Shown here: piece by piece, positions 12,778-23,769 of the stretch
Numbering within the stretch: the first letter of the stretch is position 1
Layout: each line of letters begins with the position of its first letter
Source: Beroe forskalii
Taxonomy: Eukaryota > Ctenophora > Nuda > Beroida > Beroidae
Assembly (NCBI GenBank): GCA_011033025.1
Contig: WFMF01000397.1
Coordinates: 1-64,000, forward strand
Direction of reading: 5' to 3'
DNA length: 64,000 nucleotides
Made by a program: the position numbers and the translations under genes
Notes under the pieces: model-generated
What the model was told of the DNA's origin: nothing
The model's database searches: none
The model's input: only the letters and a program-made list of their open reading frames with translations

Positions 12778-13580
12778 CCTTATTACAGGAAATTAAGTTT
12801 ACATATAATTAAGCCCTAAAGTCTCAAAAAGGGCTTAATTTCATGCACCTTAATGACATGTATTCTTAATTTCATGAGGACTATTTTTTCAAGCAAATTT
12901 GAACCTAATAAGTTCGAAAACATCGATTTTTTCAATCAGTATTGATACAGTATTGCATGATTAAGCTTTGAATTCATGCCGGATGGAAAGCCACTGGTAT
13001 TTCCAAGACTCTCAATAATGCAAGGGACACATCTTGGAGCTCACTCCTTGACCCTCCATTATACTTTCAAACCTTAATACCTGAATTTACATAGCATGCA
13101 ATGTTTTCAAGGCCGTTATGATAATCAGCTATTATGTGGTATTTTGTGGAAATATATTTTATCATCAATTTGATGCACCTGATAAAGTGATAAGATTCTC
13201 ATGATGCTGTGATGACTTATTCTATATTCAAAATGTATCAAAATGTACGTAGGTTATTTTGTCATAGCAATTATCGCCTCTGAAAATTCCCCAATTGAAA
13301 TTAATTGTGTTCAGTGGTAATTGGATAGCAATTCAAACTATCAAAGTGTCAAATGAGGAAATAAAGCCAAAAATTCCTGATTCGTAACATATAATGTCTT
13401 AATTATTTCAATACAATGCTTAAATTTCTCCACAATGATAATTTGGCTGCATGTATTTAAGAATGCATTAAATGAGGCTTACATGTAATTAAGCCCTAGG
13501 GCCTCAAAAAGGGCTTAATTTCATGTAGCTTAATGACATGTAGGCTCATTTTTATGAAGGCGATATTTCCTGTAATAAGG
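12778..13580. mobile_element. TA-flanked terminal-inverted-repeat element, copy A (803 bp)
   Basis: The ends CCTTATTACAGGAAAT and ATTTCCTGTAATAAGG are inverted repeats, and each is flanked by TA. Subterminal hairpins AATTAAGCCCT/AGGGCTTAATT occur at both ends, facing inward. There is no coding capacity. A TA target duplication points to mobilisation by a Tc1/mariner-type transposase. Copy B is at 33066-34167. Confidence 0.88.
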
Positions 13581-13619
13581 TACATTCTTAGCGGTTCAGT
13601 AGGCTGTAGGATTTGTGTG

Positions 13620-13940
13620 ACGTTGTACGATTAACAAACGAATGGGAGTGTTATATCGAAAATTATCACACGAGGCGTCAGCCGAGTTTGACAATTTTCG
13701 ATATCACACGACCCATGAGTTTGTTAATTGTATTATTACCCGACAAAACAGTACTCCCTACCACTCGGGTCTGACGACCCTCGTCTGAATTCAACGTTTT
13801 TATAGATTTTCGAGTGCTCCTTCATAAAATCAACAATGTATTTAACGATATTCTGCCACTGTTCAGTAGTCCTATAAAGGAGTGATATATCGATAATTAT
13901 CACACTGGAGTTTGACCCACGGGAGGGTAATAATGCCACT
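13620..13940. repeat. Foldback repeats around ATCGAAAATTATCACACG
   Basis: TATATCGAAAATTATCACAC is followed within 60 bp by its near inverse GACAATTTTCGATATCACAC. A related piece, TATATCGATAATTATCACAC, recurs near 13885. These are likely remnants of a small foldback element. They lie just upstream of the duplicated eS8 unit. Confidence 0.6.
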
Positions 13941-14076
13941 TTTTGGGCACTTTGCGTATGGCGCAACGACATTTTAATATTGCGCACAATCAGGATAAGC
14001 GATTTTATCAACTTTTTCTCGCGCGCGCACGCGCGTTTTTATTCACTTTACTTAACTTTTCACATTCTACATAGGC

Positions 14077-14691
14077 ATGGGTATCTCAAGAGACAGTGTT
14101 CACAAGCGCAGGAAGACTGGAGGAAAGCGCCCCATTGTGCGCAAGAAGAGGAAGTTTGAGTTGGGCCGACCTGCTGCCAACACCAAGCTGGGAACCAAGA
14201 GGATAAGACCCGTTCGAACCATGGGCGGTAACCGCAAATACCGAGCTCTGCGTCTTGAAACCGGTAACTTTGCATGGGGGTCTGAGGGAGTTACTCGCAA
14301 GACAAGGATCCTAGATGTGGTGTACAATGCTTCCAACAACGAACTGGTCCGAACCAAGACTTTGGTCAAGAACTGCATTATCCAAGTGGACTCAACTCCA
14401 TTCAGGCAGTGGTACGAAGCTCACTACGGTGTCACTGCGGGGCGCAAGAGGAAAACAGAGGAGAAACCCGAAGACGAAGTCTCCAAGTCAAGAACTGTCC
14501 TGAAGAAGATCGAAGCCAGGAAAGCCGACTCCAAGATCGGTGTTCTGTTGGATGATCAGTTCAACACCGGACGATTGTACGCGTGTGTCGCATCCAGGCC
14601 TGGACAATCTGGGCGCTGTGATGGCTACATTCTCGAGGGACGAGAGCTTGAGTTTTACCTTAAGAAGATCAGAATGAAGAAGTCCAAATAA
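14077..14691 (+). CDS. RPS8: 40S ribosomal protein eS8, copy 1
   Basis: A 204-residue protein of the small ribosomal subunit, encoded in one uninterrupted exon. It opens with [18 protein letters not shown], carries the family core [33 protein letters not shown] and [20 protein letters not shown], and ends with [17 protein letters not shown]. It is slightly shorter than the human protein (208) because the lysine-rich insert in the last third is reduced. The start is the only sensible ATG. A strong 3' splice site (CACATTCTACATAG) ends two bases before it, so an untranslated 5' exon or a trans-spliced leader is expected. The TRIQK gene follows in the same direction after 250 bp. The protein is identical to that of copy 2; about eleven base differences seen by eye are all synonymous. 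Confidence 0.98.
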   Translation: MGISRDSVHKRRKTGGKRPIVRKKRKFELGRPAANTKLGTKRIRPVRTMGGNRKYRALRLETGNFAWGSEGVTRKTRILDVVYNASNNELVRTKTLVKNCIIQVDSTPFRQWYEAHYGVTAGRKRKTEEKPEDEVSKSRTVLKKIEARKADSKIGVLLDDQFNTGRLYACVASRPGQSGRCDGYILEGRELEFYLKKIRMKKSK

Positions 14692-14942
14692 GCTGTAAAT
14701 TTGTTTTTATTTATTGACACAGCGTTTTATTCATATATGCATTGCGTTTTATTTTGATGTGCTATTCATTGTTCAACGTCGATCCTACTTCTGGTCCTAA
14801 TCCTATATTCAGAATCTAGTATCTAAATCTTGGCACGTTTCAGCAGTTGGATATGCAAAGAGTGCTATGTGTTTTGTTCCAATAAGAATTTACGCAGTCT
14901 CCTATTGATCTGAACCCTAACTTGCACCATTTGAGGATATAA

Positions 14943-16974
14943 ATGGGAAGGCAAGACTCCAGTAAAGGCTGCTTCAGCCACAAGCCCCCGAAGAAGAATC
15001 AGGCACCGGTCGATGTTTACCGTAAAAGGTTAGGTAAGCACAACTACAAGTGCTTATCTGTTGTTTTTAGTGATATTTAAAAGTATTGAAAATAATCATT
15101 TGAAGAAATAATCAATATTTGATTCTCTCTCAAATTGTCCCACAATTTAAAGCCTCAGTCCACGATATTTGTTGAAATTTGGGAAATAAAATATAAAATG
15201 TTTTATCAACCACAGGTAAAAAGGAATTCACTGGACAAAGCAAGAGGGACACTATCTCCAACAAGGATAAAGCTATTGCCAAGAAAAGTGCTCTTGGAAT
15301 CAAGGTAATTTTGGTTGCTTCCACTCTCTTGTTCCCTAATCAATCATGTTCCATGACGAATGTGTTACCTGATAGTGATAGAAATCCATATTGGGGGAAT
15401 GTAGACGGGCATTGTCAGTCTTTTTTCTCTGATATGAGGACGAATGAATAGCTCAGCGAAGTGAAACGACCTTTTTCTGAAATATGTAGCAATCAATTTG
15501 TCAAAACTTTTTACTCATGTCAAATAATTGATACAAAATAATAGTGCGTTCGGAAAAGATTGTCACTTGCAATTTTCTGGAAAAACGGCTGCCGGGAGTG
15601 ACTTTTTGATGTGATATTCGTTTTTTTCAGACATTTTTGGATTAAGATAATCGGGTTTTACCGATAACTAAGTTTTCTTAGCCCATTCTACAGCAGATTC
15701 AAATTTCTAATTATTTGCTCCGCTGTACGAAACTGACCACAAATTTCGTTGTCAAAGAAAACGCGCTATCAACGGACCCAAGTAGTGTGAGATAATCAAA
15801 ATGAGGCTGTTGCAGCACACGTGGATGCTATCCGGAACAAATGGACTGTTTTTCGTCGAGATGAAATAATCCTAAGGGGTGCTTTGACCACAAAAAGGAT
15901 ATGCTCCAGATAGGGCAGTTGCAACTTTTGCTCTGGCAATTGTCCAGAAATACAACATTTAAATAACTTCAAACCTTCGGTTATCGTGTTAGGCTATTAG
16001 TTCAGACCCTTCCGTACACGAGACAACCATTTTAAGATTTCAACTAATTTTCTTAACATCAGAAACGTGTGTGGTAGCTGTGTACTGCAATATTGGCTAC
16101 TGAACTGTTAAATTTGCCACTTTTAGCTCTCTACTCGTTATCAATAATGCAGGGTTAAATTGTACAGAAATTTGCCCCAGATGTCAACCAATCATCCTAT
16201 TCTTTAGTTTTGGACCTGAAGGCACTGAATATGTCCTGAATAGTGAAATCGGACCATAAAAACATGGTCTAGAAGATGTAGAATTCGCCATACAGCGGAG
16301 CACCTGAAAACAATCAAATATTTGTCATTTTATGCCTGTAGTGACAATCATTTCCGAACGCCCTAGTAGTATAAATGATATATGTTACATAACACATTTC
16401 ATGATAATACCAAACTGGAATTCTAAGACGCCAATTGGGCATTATGGCAATGAAAATCAAGAAAAAATGAAATCCCCTGTCAATCCATCCGGGATGAGAT
16501 TGAACGAAACCTCTGAAATCGGAATTTCGCGCTTTTTCTGAAATTCGATCAATTTCTTCGAAACTGTGACGTCATCAGGAAATCTCAAATTTGATGGGTT
16601 AAAGTAGTCTATAAATACTACACTAGTTCGAACAACTACTCGCCTTTGTTGCGGACAAATGATTGGGGAGGTGTCCAAAAATTTTCAGACTTCCCAAGCC
16701 TTTACATACATGTATTGTTTTGTAGTTAATTTTGTAGTTAATTATTGTTTTGTAGTTAATTATTGTATGGAATGGACTAATCAAATGAAAAACGCGCGTA
16801 TGGGTTTTTCATTTGATCAATCTATTCCATGGACGCGGAACGATCCCCATTCCCCGCAGTCTGATGAAATTTATTCAGGACATCATCCTAATCCTGGGAT
16901 GTGGTGCAGCTATTCTCGCTTCCGTCTACTTCCTACTCTACTTCTCTGTCTCCTTCCGAACAGACGACGATTAA
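14943..16974 (+). CDS. TRIQK: TRIQK-like small membrane protein, copy 1 (three exons)
   Basis: Exons 14943-15033, 15216-15304 and 16879-16974 join in frame (phase 1, then phase 0) to a 91-residue protein. It starts MGRQDSSKG, has PVDVYRKRLGKKEF and AIAKKSALGIK, one membrane span (DIILILGCGAAILASVYFLL, about residues 61-82) and an acidic tail RTDDD. Human TRIQK (86 residues) has the same plan: MGRK start, VDQYRKQIGKQ, KKTAIGIKE, a single span and an acidic end. All introns have GT and AG. The family is an ER/membrane tail-anchored type protein of poorly known role, reported in nuclear or cell size in frogs. The large second intron contains ~1.06 kb missing from copy 2. Confidence 0.88.
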
Positions 16975-17609
16975 AGTAATGTTTTGTGGCGTGACAAGTG
17001 GTAATTGGATTTCGCTGACTCCAATCACTGGTGTCAATATGAACCTGTACTGTTGAAGAGTTTTAGCTTTTATAGGGTTAAACTTTCGTTGAGATGCCGG
17101 GAATTATTGCAACGAGATAAACATATGGCACGACATTGCATGCTTTTGAATTCGATGAAGAACTTTTGTTTTGACAGATAATTTAATTGGTTTGTAATTT
17201 AAGTATGATTTTTAGTTTTGTTTTTTTAAATTTCGCATCGGTTGAGTTAAAAACATTTTGTGAGTATATTGCACTTCAGTTAATTAAATTTAATTCCCGT
17301 TTATTTTCTCAGGGGATTCATAAGAATTGTATGAATGTTAGGGGCCATCCATAAAGGACGTCTCAAAATTTCGACCATTCCCTCCCCCTTGTCAGCATGA
17401 GCAAACGTCTGCAACCACTCTTAAAAATCTATTCCGTCATTAATTTCGGGCACGAAATTTCACGAGTGTCTTGTGAAATACTCGCCAAATCGACCCCCCT
17501 CCATGTCTGCATTGGGGTGAGTCTCCCATATAAACGGGAGCCTTCATTATCTATGACAATGATGTCACTCAGAAAAATATAATTAACTAATAAGCGCATC
17601 TAGCGCTTT

Positions 17610-17715
17610 AAGCAGTAAGGTTAGGGTTCTGGTTATGGTCAGGATTTGTTAGGTTCAGGATAAGGATTAAAGTTAGGGTTTTGGTTAGGGCAATGGTTAG
17701 GTTTAGGATACAGAA
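17610..17715 (+). repeat. Degenerate GGTTAGGGT-type simple repeat
   Basis: Loose repeats of GTTAGGGTTTTGGTTAGGG type. A related block lies at 22738-22855 in the second unit. They are interspersed with other bases and lie far from any chromosome end in this window. Confidence 0.6.
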
Positions 17716-17720
17716 AAATT

Positions 17721-17957
17721 GAGGCGGCCGTAACGTTCGTCGGTCGATCGAATGGAATTGGTCGATCGATCAACTTCATTTGATGGACTGATGTGTTTTA
17801 AATAGAAAATCTTTAAGCTAGTATGGAAACAACTAAATATTGCTCATTTAAACACGATTCAAGTCATTTGGGAGCAGTAAAACACGGAAGTCGATCATAT
17901 GAATTTGATCGATCGACCAATTCCATTCGATCGACCGACGAACGTTACAGCCGCCTC
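17721..17957. mobile_element. Inverted-repeat element with CGTTCGTCGGTCGATCG ends, copy 1
   Basis: The left end GGCCGTAACGTTCGTCGGTC continues into ATCGAATGGAATTGGTCGAT. The right end is its inverted copy, giving arms of about 55 bp. An extra solo end follows at once (17958-17998). It is noncoding, is absent from the second duplication unit, and is related to 44576-44802. Confidence 0.85.
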
Positions 17958-18299
17958 AGGCGGCTGTAACGTTCGTCGGTCGATCGAATGGAATTGGTTA
18001 AGATCTGTGACGTCACTCAGAGCCGTTTATATGGGAGACATACCTGCATTGGCTATAGTATTTTGGTCGGAAATCCCCCCCCTCCCCCTTAATGGATGGC
18101 CCATACACCAAAAATTATGTGCTCTTAGATCTGTTAGATCAGTTTAAGAAATTCACTGATGAACCTTGTGTACCAAATTCTAAATATAAGGGGACAAAAA
18201 ATTTTCAGCTGGTGCCATCTTGCCGCCTATGTACTTGTAGTCGTGTTAGGTTTATAAAAATATGAAAATTACCCGAATGCGAGAGGGGCCATCCATAAA

Positions 18300-18840
18300 G
18301 GACGCGGACGTCTGCAAAATTTTGGCTATTTTAGACCCCTCTCACCTCTGTCGGCAAACGTTCGTAACCTGAAATACCCGGACGTCGCATTTCCATTACG
18401 CGCCGCGCGCTTCTACGGGTTGCAAAACACGTATATCCCTGTTTGCGTTGTTGGTTGTCGTACGCGTACGACAATGTTAGCGTTGCGCGGCGCGCCCGTA
18501 CGGGGTGTATGAGAGTTTCACGCCGCGCAGCGCGCGCTAGTTTTGCGGAGGAGAAATCGGTAAGATAAATACAAAGTGCGCGACGTTGGCTAGACGGCCG
18601 GGCCTTCAGCGATCGCGATGGACGCAAGAGCGATGATCGCGCGCGCGATCGCGAAAATGTTGCCCTAACCAGGACTTTGCCCTAACCAGCGCCCTGGTTT
18701 CGCGCACGGAGTGCGCGGCGCGGCATGGCAAGCCTCGCGACACCCCTGGTTAGGGGAACCAGGACTCGACCCTATGGTTACGCGCACGGAGTGCGCGGCG
18801 AGCGTCGTTTCGCGACGTCCCTGGTTAGGGGAAGCGAAAA
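18300..18840. other. CpG/GCGCGC-rich spacer with short repeats
   Basis: Dense GCGCGC and CGATCG stretches and two copies of CGCGCACGGAGTGCGCGGCG (near 18700 and 18780). Each lies beside GGTTAGGGGAA-type sequence. Unit 2 has a shorter related version near 22.98-23.24 kb. No gene was recognised. Confidence 0.55.
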
Positions 18841-19391
18841 TGATAAACATGAAATTTGATTTTCTTAATTTTAGCGGGGTGTACATGGACACCCCCAATG
18901 GCACGCCTCTGTGGATTTCTCCCATCCCTGCGCGCAACACTCCTACAAATTATGGAAGTATCGCTTGCGCTTACCAAAATAAGTTGCTTGTCTGTGAAGA
19001 ACTCTGAAAATGATTTTAAATATAATTTAAACAGTTTCAAGAAAAATAAGCTCTGATAACATTTTTTTGGGAAGTATCTGACTTGATAATTGATAAAACA
19101 AGAAAAAGTTCAATGAATTTCTAACGGAATTAAATCCTTTATACTTTTATAGCAAAGAAGAAACAAAATTAAGGAATTGATATCAGCAAAAAAACCAAAA
19201 ATCAGCTTAAATTGTTAATTTTGTTTGCCCAGCAAACTTATCAATCATCAATACTTATTTTTATATCAGGATTTTAGTTATCTAGAATTCCAATAACTGC
19301 ACTGCTTTTATATCTTCAGGTTAAAGTAATTACAATTTTCATCACTTTTTCATCACATTTTAATTCATTTTTATTCACATTCTACATAGGC

Positions 19392-20006
19392 ATGGGTATC
19401 TCAAGAGACAGTGTTCACAAGCGCAGGAAGACTGGAGGAAAGCGCCCCATTGTGCGCAAGAAGAGGAAGTTTGAGTTGGGCCGACCTGCTGCCAACACCA
19501 AGCTGGGAACTAAGAGGATAAGACCAGTCCGAACCATGGGCGGTAACCGCAAATACCGAGCTCTGCGTCTGGAAACTGGTAACTTTGCATGGGGGTCTGA
19601 GGGAGTAACTCGCAAGACGAGGATCCTAGATGTGGTGTACAATGCTTCCAACAACGAACTGGTCCGAACCAAGACTTTGGTGAAGAACTGCATTATCCAA
19701 GTGGACTCAACTCCATTCAGGCAGTGGTACGAAGCTCACTACGGTGTCACTGCGGGGCGCAAGAGGAAAACAGAGGAGAAACCCGAAGACGAAGTCTCCA
19801 AGTCAAGAACTGTCCTGAAGAAGATCGAAGCCAGGAAAGCCGACTCCAAGATCGGTGTTCTGTTGGATGATCAGTTCAACACTGGACGATTGTACGCCTG
19901 TGTCGCATCCAGGCCTGGACAATCTGGCCGCTGTGATGGCTACATTCTCGAGGGACGAGAGCTTGAGTTTTACCTTAAGAAGATCAGAATGAAGAAGTCC
20001 AAATAA
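19392..20006 (+). CDS. RPS8: 40S ribosomal protein eS8, copy 2
   Basis: A 204-residue single-exon gene encoding exactly the same protein as the copy at 14077. The nucleotide sequence differs at about eleven places, all synonymous by eye (for example ACC/ACT, CTT/CTG, GTC/GTG). The splice acceptor two bases before ATG is kept. A TRIQK copy follows, as in unit 1. Absence of amino-acid change despite silent change implies that both copies are under selection, or that gene conversion is at work. Confidence 0.98.
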   Translation: MGISRDSVHKRRKTGGKRPIVRKKRKFELGRPAANTKLGTKRIRPVRTMGGNRKYRALRLETGNFAWGSEGVTRKTRILDVVYNASNNELVRTKTLVKNCIIQVDSTPFRQWYEAHYGVTAGRKRKTEEKPEDEVSKSRTVLKKIEARKADSKIGVLLDDQFNTGRLYACVASRPGQSGRCDGYILEGRELEFYLKKIRMKKSK

Positions 20007-20257
20007 GCTGTAAATTTGTTTTTATTTATTGACACAGCGTTTTATTTATATATGCATTGCGTTTTATTTTGATGTGCTATTCATTGTTCAACGTCGATCC
20101 TACTTCTGGTCCTAATCCTATATTCAGAATCTAGTATCTAAATCTTGGCACGTTTCAGCAGTTGGATATGCAAAGAGTGCTATGTGTTTTGTTCCAATTA
20201 GAATTTACGCAGTCTCCTATTGATCTGAACTCTAACTTGCACCATTTGATAGGGTAA

Positions 20258-21709
20258 ATGGGAAGGCAAGACTCCAGTAAAGGCTGTTTCAGCCACAAGC
20301 CCCCGAAGAAGAATCAGGCACCGGTCGATGTTTACCGTAAAAGGTTAGGTAAGCACAACTACAAGTGCTTATCTGTTGTTTTTAGTGATATTTAAAAGTA
20401 TTGAAATGGTATTCTGATCATTGGAAGAAATAATCAATATTCTTTCTCAAATTGTCCCACAATTTAAAGCCTAATTCCACGATATTTGTTGAAATTTGGG
20501 AAATAAAATATAAAATGTTTTATCAACCACAGGTAAAAAGGAATTCACTGGACAAAGCAAGAGGGACACTATCTCCAACAAGGATAAAGCTATTGCCAAG
20601 AAAAGTGCTATGGGAATCAAGGTAATTTTGGTTGCTTCCACTCTCTTGTTCCCTAATCAATCATGTTCCATGACGAATGTGTTACCTGATAGAAATCCAT
20701 ATTGGGGGACTGTAGAGTGTAGACGGGCATTGCCAGTCTTTTTTCTGTGATATGAGGAAGTGAAACGAACTTTTTGAAACTCAATTAATTTCGTCGAAAC
20801 TTTGACGTCATCAGGAAATCTCAAATTTGATTGTATAACACGTATGTGTGCTCATCAGTCAATAGGACCTCGTCAATAGGGTGGTAAAAAGGGTTGTGAT
20901 GCAAACCTTAGACAGTTTTTACATCGGGAAATCTGTTTGTTATCTATTTCGAGTGTTTAGACTACTGCAAATCTAACAATAGAATCTTTAATCATGATTC
21001 CGGGGTTTATTCCCTTTTCAACTCCCTTTTACCACCCTATTTAGTACCCTACCTCGTCAGTAAGGTAGTAAAAAGGGATCTGAAGCCCAAGTTTAGAACG
21101 TTTTCCATTTCAGGAAAAACTGTTTGAGGTTTCCTGATAACGACTTCGTCTAGGTTACTAAATCTGGGAGCCCCTAATTTCAGTGTCTTCCTAAATACTA
21201 GTTCGAGTAAATCAAAAACGAAAGCCTCGCTCTTGTTGCAGACAAATGATTGGGGAGGTGTCCAAAAATATTCGGACGTCCCAAGCCTTTAAATACATGT
21301 ATTTACTGATGTTTTGTAGTTTTATTTTGGTGGTTTCATTGTTCCGCGTCAATCGAATGGACTGATCAAATGAAAAAGGGATCGTTCACATATTACGTAA
21401 TCACCAAGAGGGGGAGGGGGTTTCCGAATGATTACGTTACATGTTATTTTAACAAATACAACCACTGTAATTTTAAACTTGATTACGAGGGGGATGGGGG
21501 TTGAAATCGGCAAAAAATTGATTACGTAATATGTCAACGATCCCAAACGCGCATGTGCGTTTTTCATTCGATCGATGCGGAACGATCCCCGCAGTCTGAT
21601 GATATTTCCTCAGGACATCATCCTAATCCTGGGATGCGGTGCAGCTATTCTCGCTTCCGTCTACTTCCTACTCTACTTCTCCGTCTCACTCCGAACAGAC
21701 GACGATTAA
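20258..21709 (+). CDS. TRIQK: TRIQK-like small membrane protein, copy 2 (three exons)
   Basis: Exons 20258-20348, 20533-20621 and 21614-21709 have the same lengths and phases as copy 1 and encode a 91-residue protein. I see only two replacements: SALGIK becomes SAMGIK, and the post-membrane FSVSFRTDDD becomes FSVSLRTDDD. Splice sites are intact. The second intron is shorter (992 versus 1574 bp) but has gained two small inverted-repeat insertions. Upstream is eS8 copy 2. The function is unknown beyond the family description. Confidence 0.87.
20874..21045. mobile_element. Small inverted-repeat insertion in TRIQK copy 2 intron
   Basis: AATAGGGTGGTAAAAAGGG at the left faces CCCTTTTACCACCCTATT at the right, about 170 bp apart. 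The segment is absent from the matching intron of copy 1. It is noncoding. Confidence 0.7.
21372..21546. mobile_element. Small TIR element in TRIQK copy 2 intron
   Basis: The left end GGGATCGTTCACATATTACG and right end CGTAATATGTCAACGATCCC are inverted repeats of ~25 bp with one mismatch. Copy 1 has continuous sequence (ATGAAAAACGCGC) where the element sits, which gives an empty site. It must have inserted after the duplication, or been lost from unit 1. Confidence 0.82.
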
Positions 21710-22276
21710 AGTAATGTTTTGTGGCGTGACAAGTGGTAATTGGATTTCGCTGACTCCAATAACTGGTGTCAATATATCATGAACCTGTACTGTTGAAAAG
21801 TTTTAGCTTTTATAGGGTTAAACTTTCTTTGAGATGCCGGGAATTATTGCAACGAGATAAACATATGGCACAACATTGCATGCTTTTGAATTCGATGAAG
21901 AACTTTTGTTTTGACAGATAATTTAATTGGTTTGTAATTTAAGTATGATTTTTAGTTTTGTTTTTTTTAAATTTCACATCGGTTGAGTTAAAAACATTTT
22001 GTGAGTATATTGCACTTCAGTTAATTAAATTTAATTCCCGTTTATTTTCTCAGGGGATTCATAAGAATTGTATGAATGTTAGGGGCCATCCATAAAGGAC
22101 GTCTCAAAATTTCGACCATTCCCTCCCCCTTGTCAGCAAACGTCTGCAACCACTCTTAAAAATCTTTTCCGTCATTAATTTCGGGCACGAAATTTCACGA
22201 GTGTCTTGTGAAATACTCGCCAAATCGACCCCTGCACTCCATGTCTGCATTGGCTATAGTATTTTGGTCGGTTATG

Positions 22277-22670
22277 AAGCTCCGAAATCAAAACAGCATT
22301 AAACCGAAATGAACGCACGCGCAGTTAATCTGTACGTGCATTTTTCCCCATTTCGCGCGCGTTGCCATGGGGCGTGACGTACAGAAAACATACAGAAAGC
22401 GCGAAATTTTTATATAAAGACTAGCAGGCCCGTTGGGCCTGCAAATACACAGCTCACTCGGCGCTGCTACGCAGCACCTCGTTCGCAAATTTCAGATCAA
22501 CTAAATACTTTTTACCGCATCAAAAAATTCCAATCAGATCAAAAGTTATAAAGCTCCGAAATCAAAACAGCATTAAACCGAAATGAACGCGCGCGCAATT
22601 AATCTGCACGTGCATTTCCCCCATTGCGCGCGCGTTGCCATGGGGCGTGACGTACAAAGAAAAAACACAA
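22277..22670 (+). repeat. ~110-bp direct repeat, two copies 274 bp apart
   Basis: AAGCTCCGAAATCAAAACAG through GCGCGCGTTGCCATGGGGCG begins at 22277 and again at 22551 with few changes. The spacer holds a GCAGGCCCGTTGGGCCTGC hairpin. No gene was recognised. Confidence 0.75.
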
Positions 22671-23769
22671 TCTGCGACTTTATAAGTAAGATGAAAATTA
22701 CCCGAATGTGAGTTGTCAGACGTTGTCTGACCCCTAAGGATAGGGTTAAGGTTTTGGTTAGGGTCAGGATTTGTTAGGTTTAGGGTAAGGATTAAGGCCA
22801 AGGTTAGGGTTTTGGTTAGGGTCACAGTTAGGTTTAGGATACAGAAAAATTGACCTTTAGATCTGTGACGTCACTCAGCCCCGTTTACATGGGAGAGATA
22901 CCAAGGTGTGTGTACGCGCCACACAGGGATATACGTGTTTAGCAACTATAGGAAGTACGGGGTGTATGAGAGTTTCACGCCGCGCAGCGCGCGCAACAAT
23001 TGCGCGCGCTAGTTTTGCGGAGGAGAAATCGGTAAGATAAATGATCGACGGGCGATGTCCGTCCCTTTCTTCTGACTTCGCGGAAGGCGCAAAGTGACGT
23101 CCAGTCGTCCAAATGTGGAACGTTGCGCCGCGCGCGCGAGGGTAGGGTAACATCCTACGAGATAAATGACAAAGTGCGCGGCGCGACGTTGGCTAGACGG
23201 GGCCTTCAGCGATGGACGCAAAAGTGATGATCGCGATAATGATAAACATAAAATTTGATTTTCTTAATTTTAGCGGGGTGTACATGGACACCCCAACACC
23301 CCCAACGGCACGCCTCTGTGGATTTCTCCCATCCCTGCGCGCAACACTCTTACAAATTATGGAAGTATCGCTTACCAGAATAAGTTGCTTGTCTGTGAAG
23401 AACTCTGAGAATGATTTTAAATATAATTTAAACACTTTCAAATAAGCTTTGACAACATTTTTTGGGAAGTATCTGACTTGATAATTGATAAAACAAGGAA
23501 AAGTTCAATGAATTTCTAACGGAAAATCCTTTTATACTTTTATAGCAAAGAAGAAACAAAATTAAGGAATTGATATCAGCAAAAAAAACCAAAAATCAGC
23601 TTAAATTGTTAATTTTGTTTGCCCTGCAAACTTATCAATCATCAATACTTATTTTTATATCAGGGTTTTAGTAATCTAGAATTCCAATAACTGCACTGTT
23701 TTTATATCTTCAGGATAAAGTAATTACAATTTTCATCACATTTTCATCACATTTTAATTCATTTTTATT

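Larger units (their letters stand above)
14059..19375. repeat. Tandem duplication, unit 1 (eS8 + TRIQK)
   Basis: From the splice acceptor before eS8 to the AATTCATTTTTATT junction near 19375, the sequence is repeated in 19376-23768 with interruptions. The end of unit 1 (18840-19375) matches the end of unit 2 (23235-23768). Both units carry the same two genes in the same order. Unit 1 holds about 1.06 kb in the second TRIQK intron that unit 2 lacks, plus an inverted-repeat element at 17.7 kb. Confidence 0.93.
19376..23768. repeat. Tandem duplication, unit 2 (eS8 + TRIQK)
   Basis: Second copy of the eS8-TRIQK unit, starting at the CACATTCTACATAG splice acceptor and ending at AATTCATTTTTATT before unique DNA. 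It carries two small inverted-repeat insertions absent from unit 1 (20874-21045 and ~21372-21546) and lacks the 17.7-kb element. Confidence 0.93.

Noticed and set aside
17610..17715. TTAGGG-like stretch, possible telomere remnant
   Set aside because: The repeats are irregular (GGTTAGGGTTTTGG, GGTTCAGGAT) and also occur in the second duplication unit. Simple-sequence DNA explains them better than a telomere.
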